Of a stretch of DNA of 64,000 nucleotides, positions 44,560 to 54,485 are shown one piece after another. The position numbers were made by a program, and so were the translations under genes. The stretch is from Curtanaerobium respiraculi (GTDB lineage: Bacteria; Actinomycetota; Coriobacteriia; Coriobacteriales; Eggerthellaceae). The stretch is from positions 204,962 through 268,961 of the forward strand of contig NZ_JANIPD030000023.1 of NCBI RefSeq assembly GCF_024609215.1, read 5' to 3'. Each line of letters begins with the position of its first letter. The first letter of the stretch is position 1. The notes under the pieces are model-generated. The model had not been told where the DNA came from. It did no database searches and was given only the letters and a program-made list of their open reading frames with translations.

Positions 44560-45702
44560 TCACCTCTCGCAATCGAGGAAAGATGCTACTGCACGGAGAA
44601 TGCGCTCCGAAGCATGCCCATCGCCATAGGGATTGACCGCGTGGGCCATCGCAGCGTATCGCGCTGAATCGCGGAGCAGCGCTCCAACTTCTTCAACGAT
44701 GGTGTGCGTATCGGGATGCACCAAAATCGCAGTTCCCACCTCAATTGCCTCCGGCCGCTCGGTCTCCATGCGAAGGACGGCTACCGGCTTGCCAAAATGA
44801 GGTGCCTCTTCTTGCAAACCACCCGAATCTGTCATGACAAGATGGATGCGCGGTAAAAGATTATGCATATCGAGGATATCTATCGGGCCTGTCAAGATCA
44901 CATGCGAATCATTCCCCAATAGCCTATGCACCGCATCATGAACGATGGGATTCGGATGGACAGGATAAACAAATCTGATATCCGGGAATTCGCATCCTAA
45001 CTCGGTGATCGAGGAGCAGATGGCCTCCAAATTACGGCCCCAATTCTCGCGCCGGTGAGCGGTCACCAGCACGATCCTTTGCGAAAAATCAAGTTGTGAC
45101 AGAATCGGTTCTTTGAATTGATAATCGGGTCGGACAGTATAGGCAAAAGAATCGATTACGCTGTTCCCCGTGACGATAACCTGATCGGAGATGCCCTCGT
45201 CGGCCAAGAACCGCGCATTCCCCTCCGTAGGTGCGAAATGAAGTGTCGCCAAACGGGAAATCAGCCTTCGGTTCATCTCTTCTGGAAAGGGAGAATACCT
45301 ATTTCCGGATCGCAAACCAGCTTCGACGTGGCCAACGGGAATATGTCGGTAAAATGCCGCCAACGCCGCTGCCATGGAGGATGACGTATCGCCATGGACC
45401 AAAACCAGATCGGGATGCTTTTTATTGAACACATCATCAAGGCGTTCGAGAACATCGCACGTTATCGTCGTCAGGGTTTGATTCACACGTATGATGCCTA
45501 AATCAATACGGGGGTCGATGCCGAAAGACCGAAGGACATCGAGGCACATTTGCCTATGTTGCCCCGTAATGCAAACCGTGCTATTAATTTCAGGGCAACC
45601 CTCCAACGCCTTGACGACAGGTGCCATTTTCACTGCCTCCGGCCTGGTGCCAAACACGGTAAACACGTTTGGGATCCTTCGAGCCACATCCACCTCTTCC
45701 AT
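44560..45702 (-). CDS. wecB: UDP-N-acetylglucosamine 2-epimerase (non-hydrolysing)
   Basis: Interconverts UDP-GlcNAc and UDP-ManNAc, a donor for wall teichoic acid linkage units and other glycans. The 380-residue product has FTVFGTRPEAVKMAPVV at the N terminus, LVLVHGDTSSSMAAALAAFY, GHVEAGLRSGNRYSPFPEEMNRR, VTAHRRENWG, and TDSGGLQEEAPHFGKPVAVLRMETERPEA. These are the full set of family motifs, including catalytic acidic and histidine residues. ATG at 45702 is used; a GTG at 45687 after GAAGAGGTGGAT is a good alternative start. It is located between two glycosyltransferase genes on the same strand. Confidence 0.95.
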   Translation of the reverse strand: MEEVDVARRIPNVFTVFGTRPEAVKMAPVVKALEGCPEINSTVCITGQHRQMCLDVLRSFGIDPRIDLGIIRVNQTLTTITCDVLERLDDVFNKKHPDLVLVHGDTSSSMAAALAAFYRHIPVGHVEAGLRSGNRYSPFPEEMNRRLISRLATLHFAPTEGNARFLADEGISDQVIVTGNSVIDSFAYTVRPDYQFKEPILSQLDFSQRIVLVTAHRRENWGRNLEAICSSITELGCEFPDIRFVYPVHPNPIVHDAVHRLLGNDSHVILTGPIDILDMHNLLPRIHLVMTDSGGLQEEAPHFGKPVAVLRMETERPEAIEVGTAILVHPDTHTIVEEVGALLRDSARYAAMAHAVNPYGDGHASERILRAVASFLDCER

Positions 45703-45723
45703 CGCGGCTTCCCGGAAATCTTA

Positions 45724-46716
45724 TCATGGGCGGGAAAAGAACTTGCGCAAAACCCGGAGGCGAAAGCGCATCTCGGGTGTGCAATGGGCGAGATAGACGT
45801 TCTGGTATTCGGGGAGAATCCGACGCGAGCGCATGATTGCAGCGCCATCGAGACGAGCGAATATCCGCCTGGCGCCATCTCGCGCAACGCAGCTATCGGG
45901 AAAATCGACATCGAGCATCTGGATATAGCTGCATCCGCGCGAATAATGAGCCTCCAGCACCCGAGGTGCCACCACCCCTCTTCTCTTCAGGATTTCATCC
46001 ATCTCAATCCAACGATCTCCAATGATTGACGGATCCTTCACCCCGCCGGAGAGGGCATTGTCGAACTCTCGGTAATAATAGACTGGCTCATCTACGTAGA
46101 CGATGCTCTTCGCGACAACCATGGCCTCCATCATGAAGGGGTTGTCAGCCCATCCGCTCCCGGGAATCGGCAAAAAGCGGATTTGCTCCTGCTTTAGAAA
46201 ATCCGTCCGATACAAGCCGGTCCATATGCTGGGATGATGGAAGATGAGCTCGGCATCCTGATCGATAGTGAACGGCTGGTCAACATAGGCAACCCGGTTA
46301 GCGTACCATGAAGGAGCAAGTTTTTCGTCGGCCGTACCGGCATGGGCCACGCGCGTGTAGCTGGCTTTCACGATATCGGGAAAGCCGTGGCGGCAAGCGG
46401 CGGAGTACAGCGTCTCGTACATGCACGTATCGGTCCAATCATCGGGTTCCACAATGCCGATATAGCGCCCCCGCGCCACATCGATACCCCGATTCATGGA
46501 ATCACCGTAGCCGGAATTCCGCTTATGCAGCACCTGCACGCGAGCATCGCGGGAGGCGAACCCGTCCATAATGGCAGGCGAATCGTCTGTTGAGCCGTCA
46601 TCCACGCATATGATCTCAATATCCGCCAACGTCTGACCACAGAGGGAATCCAAACATTGATGCACATACTGCTCCGTGTTGTATACGGAAACGACTACCG
46701 AAACCGCCGGTACCAT
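45724..46716 (-). CDS. Family 2 glycosyltransferase
   Basis: A GT-A sugar transferase (330 residues) with VSVVVSVYNTEQYVHQCLDSLCGQTL, IICVDDGSTDDSPAI (D-D-G/D-x-S), and RYIGIVEPDDWTDTCMYETL (second acidic motif E-P-D-D-W). The middle segment WTGLYRTDFLKQEQIRF and the GSGWADNPFMMEAMV motif are shared with the enzyme at 52915-54021 (WSALYRRDFIEGKRIRF; GGGWADNEFFYETLL), so these two are paralogues. No membrane segments. It is transcribed from the same strand as rmlB, starting five bases after its stop. Donor unknown. Confidence 0.88.
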   Translation of the reverse strand: MVPAVSVVVSVYNTEQYVHQCLDSLCGQTLADIEIICVDDGSTDDSPAIMDGFASRDARVQVLHKRNSGYGDSMNRGIDVARGRYIGIVEPDDWTDTCMYETLYSAACRHGFPDIVKASYTRVAHAGTADEKLAPSWYANRVAYVDQPFTIDQDAELIFHHPSIWTGLYRTDFLKQEQIRFLPIPGSGWADNPFMMEAMVVAKSIVYVDEPVYYYREFDNALSGGVKDPSIIGDRWIEMDEILKRRGVVAPRVLEAHYSRGCSYIQMLDVDFPDSCVARDGARRIFARLDGAAIMRSRRILPEYQNVYLAHCTPEMRFRLRVLRKFFSRP

Positions 46717-46721
46717 AGAGT

Positions 46722-48003
<1,282 letters not shown>

Positions 48004-48020
48004 GATGGAAGCTGGTGATC

Positions 48021-48920
48021 ATGGCGGAATACATTTCGGTCAAGCAGGCGGCAGAAAAATGGGGCGTGTCGGAGCGGTCGGTTCGAAATTATTGCGCACA
48101 GGGTCGCGTTCCGAGTGCGATCGTCACGGGAAAGACCTGGAACATTCCCGCCGGTGCGGAAAAGCCAAGAAGAAAGCCCTCGGGCCGAACCAAACCCCGA
48201 GGTCTGCTGCAGGTTTTGCGCGACGAGAAGGCCCCCAATATGCCGGGAGGCATCTACCATCGCTTGCAGATCGATCTTACCTACAACTCCAACCATATCG
48301 AGGGCAGCCGACTCACGCACGACCAGACGCGGCTCATTTTCGAAACCCGCACCGTTGGAGCGGGGGAAGGAGCAATCAACGTCGACGACGTGATCGAGAC
48401 GGTGAATCATTTTCGCTGCATCGATTACGTAATAGACACCGCTCGGCAGCGTCTGACGCAGGCGTATGTCAAACGCCTCCATAGGATACTGAAAAACGGA
48501 ACGAGAGATGCATCGCTTGACTGGTTCGCGATCGGCGATTACAAACGGCTGCCGAACGAGGTCGGCGGAGCGATGACCGCGGAGCCTGAAAAGGTGGAGG
48601 GCGAGATGGCGGCTCTGCTCGGCTGGTATGACGATCTCGCTTCGGTGGATCTGGATGCCATTTTGGAATTTCATTGGCGCTTCGAGCGCATCCATCCGTT
48701 TCAAGATGGAAACGGTCGCGTGGGCAGGCTCATCATGCTGAAAGAGTCTTTGAAGTATGGAGTGGTGCCGTTCATCATCTCCGATGACCTGAAAGCTTTC
48801 TATTATCGTGGGCTTGCCGAATATCCACGAGAACTGGGATTTCTGACCGGCACAGCGCTTACCGCTCAGGATCGTTTCAAGATTCTGCTTGACCGGTTCA
48901 GAATTCCGTACGATGCTTGA
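48021..48920 (+). CDS. Fic-family protein with N-terminal helix-turn-helix
   Basis: 299 residues. Residues 1-45 look like a MerR/excisionase-type HTH (EYISVKQAAEKWGVSERSVRNYCAQGRVPSA...WNIPAGAE). The Fic core follows, with the active-site loop HPFQDGNGRVGR (about 225-236), which transfers AMP or another nucleotide part to a protein hydroxyl. An inhibitory S-x-x-x-E-G helix is visible upstream as NSNHIEGSRLT, so the enzyme is probably self-inhibited (class II, N-terminal). ATG at 48021 is used; a GTG six bases earlier is possible. Its role may be regulation or a stress switch; the target is unknown. It stands alone between rmlB and the ABC exporter. Confidence 0.9.
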   Translation: MAEYISVKQAAEKWGVSERSVRNYCAQGRVPSAIVTGKTWNIPAGAEKPRRKPSGRTKPRGLLQVLRDEKAPNMPGGIYHRLQIDLTYNSNHIEGSRLTHDQTRLIFETRTVGAGEGAINVDDVIETVNHFRCIDYVIDTARQRLTQAYVKRLHRILKNGTRDASLDWFAIGDYKRLPNEVGGAMTAEPEKVEGEMAALLGWYDDLASVDLDAILEFHWRFERIHPFQDGNGRVGRLIMLKESLKYGVVPFIISDDLKAFYYRGLAEYPRELGFLTGTALTAQDRFKILLDRFRIPYDA

Positions 48921-49070
48921 TGCTAGGCGCACGCTCAGCAATCGCTAGTAAAGCACCAATCAATTCCATCACCCTGACTTGACGCTAAGATGCCCAAACG
49001 ATTTGCCCAGAGGAGCATCATCGCCATCATCATCGCCCGCGCTTCTCCTGCGTAGAAACGCGGGAACCGC

Positions 49071-49099
49071 TTATCAAGGAAGACCTCTACCGCTAGAAT
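49071..49099 (+). promoter_or_regulatory. Candidate promoter of wzm-wzt
   Basis: TTATCA (49071-49076) and TAGAAT (49094-49099) with a 17-base spacer, about 50 bases before the wzm ATG. The leader then contains a short perfect hairpin GCCGCC-ATA-GGCGGC (49122-49136) before the AAGGGGA ribosome site. Confidence 0.45.
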
Positions 49100-49150
49100 A
49101 ACGGGGTTATTTCAATAAGGAGCCGCCATAGGCGGCGCAAGGGGAAGCAG

Positions 49151-49987
49151 ATGCCACAAACCGAAACGTCGCACGCAGCCTCCGCGACGGTCCAAGATAC
49201 GCGTGACACTCGCAAAACGCAGATGTCGGAATTGGATCACAACCGCTACGTTCTCTCCGTGCTCGTGGGACGCGACTTCAAGCGCAAATACCGCCGCAGC
49301 GTGCTCGGCGTGGTGTGGAGTGTGTTGAACCCTCTGCTCATGATGATTGTCCTCACAGCAGTCTTCAGTTACATGTTCCGCTTCTCCATCGAGCACTATC
49401 CGCTGTACTTGATATTGGGACAGACGCTGTTCGCCATGATGCAGAACGCAACCACATCGGGCATGCAATCCATCCTCGAATCCAGCTCAATGATCAAGAA
49501 GATCAAAATCGAAAAAATCGTTTTTCCTTTTGAGAAGGTCTTGTTCGAACTGGTTAACTTTTTGTTTTCCATCATCGCCATCGTTGCCGTTGCGCTTTTT
49601 CTTCAGGTTTGGCCAAGCCCGCAGTGGCTTTTTCTTCCTCTTCTTCTCGTCTATGTCGTCATCTTCACCACCGGACTGGCACTCATCCTTTCCGCCCTAG
49701 CAGTGTTCTTCCGCGATGTCATCCATCTATGGAGTGTCATCTGCACTGCCTGGATGTACGCAACCCCCATCCTCTATCCGATGGATCTTCTTCCTGATTG
49801 GCTTGCCAATCTAATGGCCTTCAATCCCATGCACCAATATGTGCTGTACTTCCGCGACATATTCATGTGGCAGACGGCTCCCAGTTTGACGATGAACCTC
49901 GTCTGCCTGGGCATGGCGGTTGCCACCTTCGCCGTGGGCTTTTTGGTGTTCCGCAAGACCGAACGCAAGTTCATCCTGTACGTGTAG
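49151..49987 (+). CDS. wzm: ABC-2 type polysaccharide export permease (Wzm-like)
   Basis: The membrane half of an O-antigen/teichoic-acid-type ABC exporter. The 278-residue protein has a cytoplasmic N terminus (about 45 residues) with VLVGRDFKRKYRRSVLGVVWSVLNPLLMM, the family-defining amphipathic entry helix. About six transmembrane helices follow, with IVFPFEKVLFELVNF and ATPILYPMDLLPDWLANLMAFNPM between them. The ATPase gene begins ten bases later. The pair would move a completed lipid-linked glycan (likely galactofuranose-containing, given GlfT2 next door) across the membrane. AAGGGGA precedes the ATG. Confidence 0.93.
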   Translation: MPQTETSHAASATVQDTRDTRKTQMSELDHNRYVLSVLVGRDFKRKYRRSVLGVVWSVLNPLLMMIVLTAVFSYMFRFSIEHYPLYLILGQTLFAMMQNATTSGMQSILESSSMIKKIKIEKIVFPFEKVLFELVNFLFSIIAIVAVALFLQVWPSPQWLFLPLLLVYVVIFTTGLALILSALAVFFRDVIHLWSVICTAWMYATPILYPMDLLPDWLANLMAFNPMHQYVLYFRDIFMWQTAPSLTMNLVCLGMAVATFAVGFLVFRKTERKFILYV

Positions 49988-49997
49988 GAGGTGTGCC

Positions 49998-50822
49998 GTG
50001 GCAGAGGAAACGATCCGACAGGAACCTGAAGGCGATTTCGCCGTGTATACGGGCCCCGCGACGCCGAATGCGACGGGGCAGCTCCCCATCATCGAGCTCG
50101 ACCATGTGCACATGGTGTTCAATATGGCGAGCGAGCAGCTGAACAATCTGAAGGAGTACTTCATCAAGCTGGTGCACCACGAGCTGTTCTTCCATGAGTT
50201 CGTGGCGCTGGAAGACGTGAACTTCAACATCTACCCGGGCGACCGTTACGGCTTCGTCGGGGTGAACGGCAGCGGCAAGAGCACGCTTCTGAAGGTGATC
50301 GCCGGCGTCCTAGAGCCCACCGCGGGCGACGTGCGCACCTATGGGACCATTGCCCCGCTGATCGAGTTGGGCGCGGGCTTCGACATGGAGCTCACCTGCC
50401 GCGAGAACGTGTATCTGAACGGCGCGCTTCTGGGCTACAGCAAGCAGTTCATCAACGAGAACTTCGATTCGATCATCGACTTCGCCGAGGTGCGCGAATT
50501 CGTGGACATGCCGCTGAAGAACTACTCGTCGGGCATGGTGGCGCGCATCGCCTTCGCCATCGCCACGGCCACGACCCCCGACATCCTGGTGGTGGACGAG
50601 GCGCTTTCCGTGGGTGACTTCATGTTCCAGCAGAAGTGCGAGAAGCGCATCAACGAGCTCGTCGAGGAGCACGACACCACGCTGCTGTTCGTGTCACACG
50701 CCGTCGACCAGGTGCGCCGCGTATGCAACAAGGCGCTGTGGATCGACCACAGCAAGACGATGATGATCGGCGAGGTCAACGAGGTCTGCGACGCCTACGA
50801 GAAGGCGGTACGAGGGGAATAG
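49998..50822 (+). CDS. wzt: ABC transporter ATP-binding protein, polysaccharide export (Wzt-like)
   Basis: 274 residues. It has Walker A VGVNGSGKSTLLK, a Q-loop-region APLIELGAGFDMELTCRENVYLNG typical of Wzt/TagH proteins, the ABC signature NYSSGMVARIAFAIA, Walker B DILVVDEALSVGDFMFQ, and the H-loop LLFVSHAVDQV. The start is GTG at 49998 behind GGAGGTGTGCC. The protein stops right after the nucleotide-binding domain, so it lacks the C-terminal carbohydrate-binding domain that chain-length-recognising Wzt proteins carry; export is therefore probably of the TagGH / end-cap-independent type. The 205-base gap that follows holds nothing I recognise. Confidence 0.94.
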   Translation: MAEETIRQEPEGDFAVYTGPATPNATGQLPIIELDHVHMVFNMASEQLNNLKEYFIKLVHHELFFHEFVALEDVNFNIYPGDRYGFVGVNGSGKSTLLKVIAGVLEPTAGDVRTYGTIAPLIELGAGFDMELTCRENVYLNGALLGYSKQFINENFDSIIDFAEVREFVDMPLKNYSSGMVARIAFAIATATTPDILVVDEALSVGDFMFQQKCEKRINELVEEHDTTLLFVSHAVDQVRRVCNKALWIDHSKTMMIGEVNEVCDAYEKAVRGE

Positions 50823-51028
50823 CCCTTCCGCCGAATGCGCAGGCGATGGTCGAGGGCGATCTGCCCCCAAAAAAACGAAGCGGAACGAGAAGGCGCCCGA
50901 TGGACGACCCTCGGCGGCTGCGCCGGATCGAGTGCATCTGCCCTGTTTCTGCCCTGTCCACCCTGTCCAGGAAGTTTCGCGCGACCCTCTTCCATCCGCC
51001 CTGCAGGCGTTGGATCGCAGATGGGCCC

Positions 51029-52888
51029 CTATGCGCGGTCGGCCAGGTACCGCTTCCAAAACGCCTCGCTCGTCATGGTGGGCATGGCATCCCGGTACTC
51101 CTGCGCCACCTGCGCTCCACGCTTGCGCCAGTCGGCGCAGACGACCCGGTAGCGAGCTTCCAGCGTGCGAAAGCGCTCGCGGTCGATCGTGCGCACATGC
51201 GCGTTCTGGGCATCCGCATCCAGGGCGACCAGCGTGCGCCGCATGGCAACGACCTGCCACGGGCTCGAATTGGCGCTGTAGTCAACCGCCGCCGGCTCGT
51301 CCCGCAGCATGAAATCGGGGAACCAATGCCGGTCGTGCGGCAGGGTTTCAGCAAGCTTCAGCAGATTGCTCTTGAAGCCGCCCATACCGCCCAGCCATTC
51401 GGGATGGATGTCCAGCTGCGCGGCGATCCTCGGGTCGAGCTCCTCGATCGGCGCCATCTTCTCGTTCTTGGCGCCCTTCTCCCTCATGATGGCGGCCCCG
51501 TCGGCCCTCATCAGGAACTCCGGCCCGCGTAGGTAGTCCTCCATGCCCTCCAGCCACAGCTCGGCCGCATCGTAATTCATCACGCGCGTGTACATATGGT
51601 AGGCGCGGCGGAAACGCGCCATGAACGCCGCCTCGCTGCTGCACCGGTCGACGGCGATCACGATCATCATGTTGCGGACGTACAGATACCCGTCCACCGA
51701 CGCGCGGAAGCGGCTGTTGAAGGCGGAGTGCCATACGCAGATGCCCCCCATCGTCATGTAGGTGGGTTGGCAGCGCATGCCGTATTCCACGTCGTCGCAA
51801 CGGACGAACAGGGGCAGCGGAAGGCCGTTTCGGCGGATCGCCGCGGCGGGGATGCAGCTGAACCACCAGGCCCCGTAGCTGTTCTTGCCGTTCACAGGCA
51901 GGGTCTCGTTCAGCACGAGGTCTTCGGGATCGGTCATGTCCATGCCGTCGGCGAAGTACTTGTAACGCTGATAGCCGCCGCTCTTGCGCACGAACGAAAC
52001 GTCCTCGAACAGGATGTTCGGATGCTGCAGCTGCAGCATCGCGCCGTTCACGAACGCGTCGGCATAGGAGTCGTTCGCAAGCGAGAGCAGGTTGAAGCAC
52101 CGTTTGAAGCTTTCCGGGGAAACGCGCACGTCGTCATCCATCAGCAGCACGTGGGTGTAGCCCTCGGGGGCGTCAAGCGCGCACATCATCCCGCGCGCGA
52201 ACCCGCCCGAACCGCCCACGTTGGGGTTGGGCACCACGGTCACGTGCTCGTCGGAAAGCGCCTCCGCATCCAGCGTCCCGCCGTTGTCCACGACGAACAT
52301 GTGGAAGCGCCCGGCGATGGCGTCGGAGCTTCCGAGCACCTTACGCCGCACGATCTCGATGTTGGGGATGATGTACCGCTCGTTTTTGAACGTGGTCGTG
52401 GAAAGCGCCAGGCGCACATCGCGGATGCGCTCGGGGGGGACATCGGTCGAGAAATACGCATTGCGCAGCACCACCGCGTCGGGCGCCTCCACCTGGAACC
52501 CCACGAGCACGGCATCATCGAGGGGGATGTCGATGTCGAGGGGGGTGAACGCATCGGAGGCTTCGACCGCACGCCCCGTCCAGCCGCCCGCTCGGGTGCG
52601 GTCGAGCTTACCATCGGCGTCGGCATACAGGCGGTGGATCGCGATCGTGCACGCGCCGCCCGCGACCTCCATATGCAACCGCAAATTGTCCAAGCCCGTG
52701 TATTCACGCCATTTGGCCAGCGGGAACGCGTTGAAGTACGTGAGGAAGTCGGCCCCGCGCGCCACCGCAAGCGTGCCGGTTCTCGAATCGTAGTCGCACA
52801 TGCCCTGCTCGCGGTACACCAATTCGGGGAACTCCGCCAGGTAATCGTCGATCTCGAACAGGACGTTCGCCAATTTGAATGAGGTCAT
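51029..52888 (-). CDS. GlfT2-like galactofuranosyltransferase
   Basis: 619 residues with the architecture of mycobacterial GlfT2, which polymerises galactofuranose from UDP-Galf. An N-terminal beta-sandwich (residues 1-165) is followed by a GT-A domain with PNPNVGGSGGFARGM and VLLMDDDVRVSPESF (D-D-D metal site). FVRCDDVEYGMR (catalytic D-D-x-E) and VWHSAFNSRF (metal His) come next, and the C-terminal third is helical. The ATG at 52888 follows GGAAGAGGG. Glf (8927-10045) would supply the donor, and the Wzm/Wzt pair convergent to it could export the polymer. Overall fit is good, though the linkage pattern cannot be judged. Confidence 0.88.
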   Translation of the reverse strand: MTSFKLANVLFEIDDYLAEFPELVYREQGMCDYDSRTGTLAVARGADFLTYFNAFPLAKWREYTGLDNLRLHMEVAGGACTIAIHRLYADADGKLDRTRAGGWTGRAVEASDAFTPLDIDIPLDDAVLVGFQVEAPDAVVLRNAYFSTDVPPERIRDVRLALSTTTFKNERYIIPNIEIVRRKVLGSSDAIAGRFHMFVVDNGGTLDAEALSDEHVTVVPNPNVGGSGGFARGMMCALDAPEGYTHVLLMDDDVRVSPESFKRCFNLLSLANDSYADAFVNGAMLQLQHPNILFEDVSFVRKSGGYQRYKYFADGMDMTDPEDLVLNETLPVNGKNSYGAWWFSCIPAAAIRRNGLPLPLFVRCDDVEYGMRCQPTYMTMGGICVWHSAFNSRFRASVDGYLYVRNMMIVIAVDRCSSEAAFMARFRRAYHMYTRVMNYDAAELWLEGMEDYLRGPEFLMRADGAAIMREKGAKNEKMAPIEELDPRIAAQLDIHPEWLGGMGGFKSNLLKLAETLPHDRHWFPDFMLRDEPAAVDYSANSSPWQVVAMRRTLVALDADAQNAHVRTIDRERFRTLEARYRVVCADWRKRGAQVAQEYRDAMPTMTSEAFWKRYLADRA

Positions 52889-52914
52889 CCCTCTTCCTTC
52901 CCGCACGTTCACGA

Positions 52915-54021
52915 TTACTTGAAGCCCCTGATGCGCCCGAGCGTGTACCCCACGCCGTTCGCCCGCAGCGTGTAGGCGAGCATGCCCGCCAGATGGAGCG
53001 CGTACGCCGCATCGCTCGCCCTCGCATCGCATCCGCGCCGCTGCCCGAACAACCGCTTGAGGGCGGGGGGCAGCGTGGCGTCGGACGCAACCGCGTCGAC
53101 CGGCATGCGGTCGAACATCCGGTGCATGGCCCGCTCGATTTCCGGATCTCCCCCGCCGTTCGCCGCGAGCGCGGTCCCCAGGTAGGTGAAGCCCTTGCGC
53201 ACATGACTGCGGATGACCGGCTCGCACGAGGAAAGCCCCAGGCGCTCGACGATATCCATCATGCCCTGCCAGCGGTCGAACACGAGCAGCTTGTTGCGCT
53301 GCAGGAACCCCGCCGCCTCCTGCGGCGTCTCCTCGCGGTACACGTAGTAGGGCTCGTCGCAGTACACGATGCCCCGCGCCTGCAGCAGCGTTTCGTAGAA
53401 GAACTCGTTGTCGGCCCAGCCGCCGCCTGGATACTCCTTGAAGCGGATCCGCTTCCCCTCGATGAAGTCGCGCCGGTACAGGGCGGACCATATGGAGGGA
53501 TGGTGCTGCAGCAGGTGCTCCACGCCCGCATCGGCCATGGTGAAGGACTGGCGGAGCGGGTGGATGCGGTGACGGTAGCTGCACTGCACATGCGCGACCG
53601 GGCCGCTCCCGCGCTCCGTGCCCTCCACGGTGCGCATCTCGCGGATGTAGGGTGATTTGGCCACGTCGACCGTCCCGTCCGCCGCCTCCGCGCAGGCGAC
53701 CAGGCGCCGCAGCATATCGGGCCGGAGGTAGTCATCCGACTCCACTATGCCCAGCCACGTGCCGTGCGCCGCGGCGAACCCATCGTTCATGGCGGCGCCG
53801 TACCCGCGGTTCCGCTCATGGGAAACCACCGCGATGCGGTCATCGCGGCTCGCGAGCTCGTCTACGATGGCGCGGCTGCCGTCAGTGGAGCGATCGTCGA
53901 CGCAGATGATCTCGATATCCCTCAGCGTCTGGCGCTGCACCGATTCGATGGCCTGGCGCAGCGTGCGCTCATCGTCGTACACCGGCATCACGACCGACAC
54001 CTTGGGGGCATGTTCCGTCAT
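52915..54021 (-). CDS. Family 2 glycosyltransferase
   Basis: 368 residues. GT-A core: VSVVMPVYDDERTLRQAIESVQRQTL, IICVDDRSTDGSRAI, WLGIVESDDYLRPDMLRRLV, and GGGWADNEFFYETLLQARG. It is a paralogue of the enzyme at 45724-46716. The C-terminal 100 residues are helical and Arg-rich. The start ATG at 54021 overlaps the gtrA stop by four bases, and the product is followed closely by GlfT2, so all are part of one transcript (gtrB-like, gtrA, GT2, glfT2). It may prime the galactan or add a side sugar. Longer N-terminal frames (to 54183) are unlikely. Confidence 0.86.
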   Translation of the reverse strand: MTEHAPKVSVVMPVYDDERTLRQAIESVQRQTLRDIEIICVDDRSTDGSRAIVDELASRDDRIAVVSHERNRGYGAAMNDGFAAAHGTWLGIVESDDYLRPDMLRRLVACAEAADGTVDVAKSPYIREMRTVEGTERGSGPVAHVQCSYRHRIHPLRQSFTMADAGVEHLLQHHPSIWSALYRRDFIEGKRIRFKEYPGGGWADNEFFYETLLQARGIVYCDEPYYVYREETPQEAAGFLQRNKLLVFDRWQGMMDIVERLGLSSCEPVIRSHVRKGFTYLGTALAANGGGDPEIERAMHRMFDRMPVDAVASDATLPPALKRLFGQRRGCDARASDAAYALHLAGMLAYTLRANGVGYTLGRIRGFK

Positions 54022-54449
54022 CGCGCGCCCCCTTCCCCGCCTTGGGAAACCGCCTGGGGCGCATCGCCTGCGTCGAGGAAGATCTTCCGCGTGACGAAGT
54101 TCCACACCATGACGATGGCGGTGGCGCCGATTTTCGTGATGAGGTAGTGGATGCCCAGCAATTCGACGCCCGCCCACATGCACAGGTTGTTGATGGCCAG
54201 TCCGATCACCGACAGCACCACGAATATGGCGAACTCACGGCGTCGGGACATGCCCTCTTTGTGGGTGAACACGTAGCGCATGCTGGCCACGTAGTTGAAT
54301 ATGACCGACACCGTGAAGCTGATGGTCGCCGACACCAGGTAGTTGATGCCGAACACCTCGGTGAGAAACGCCAGCAAGCCGTAGTCGATGGCGAAGGCGA
54401 TAACCCCCACCACCCCGAATTTCATGAACTGCGCGATGAGATTCTTCAT
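54018..54449 (-). CDS. gtrA: GtrA-family membrane protein
   Basis: A 143-residue protein with four transmembrane helices. It opens KNLIAQFMKFGVVGVIAFAIDYGLLAFL, the GtrA signature (F.KFG.VG). FNYVASMRYVF (conserved N-Y) and a final helix ending VWNFVTRKIFL follow. GtrA proteins help flip or present polyprenyl-phosphate-linked sugars made by the GtrB-type enzyme, which here is encoded 36 bases upstream. A short hydrophilic C-terminal tail follows. The gene overlaps the next GT2 gene by four bases. Confidence 0.9.
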   Translation of the reverse strand: MKNLIAQFMKFGVVGVIAFAIDYGLLAFLTEVFGINYLVSATISFTVSVIFNYVASMRYVFTHKEGMSRRREFAIFVVLSVIGLAINNLCMWAGVELLGIHYLITKIGATAIVMVWNFVTRKIFLDAGDAPQAVSQGGEGGAR

Positions 54450-54485
54450 GCGTTGCTTGGCCTTTCTACCCCTGCGTCGTCAGCA

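Noticed and set aside
51596-52882. Plus-strand frame of about 430 codons
   Set aside because: Antisense to the GlfT2-like gene, composition typical of a mirrored frame.
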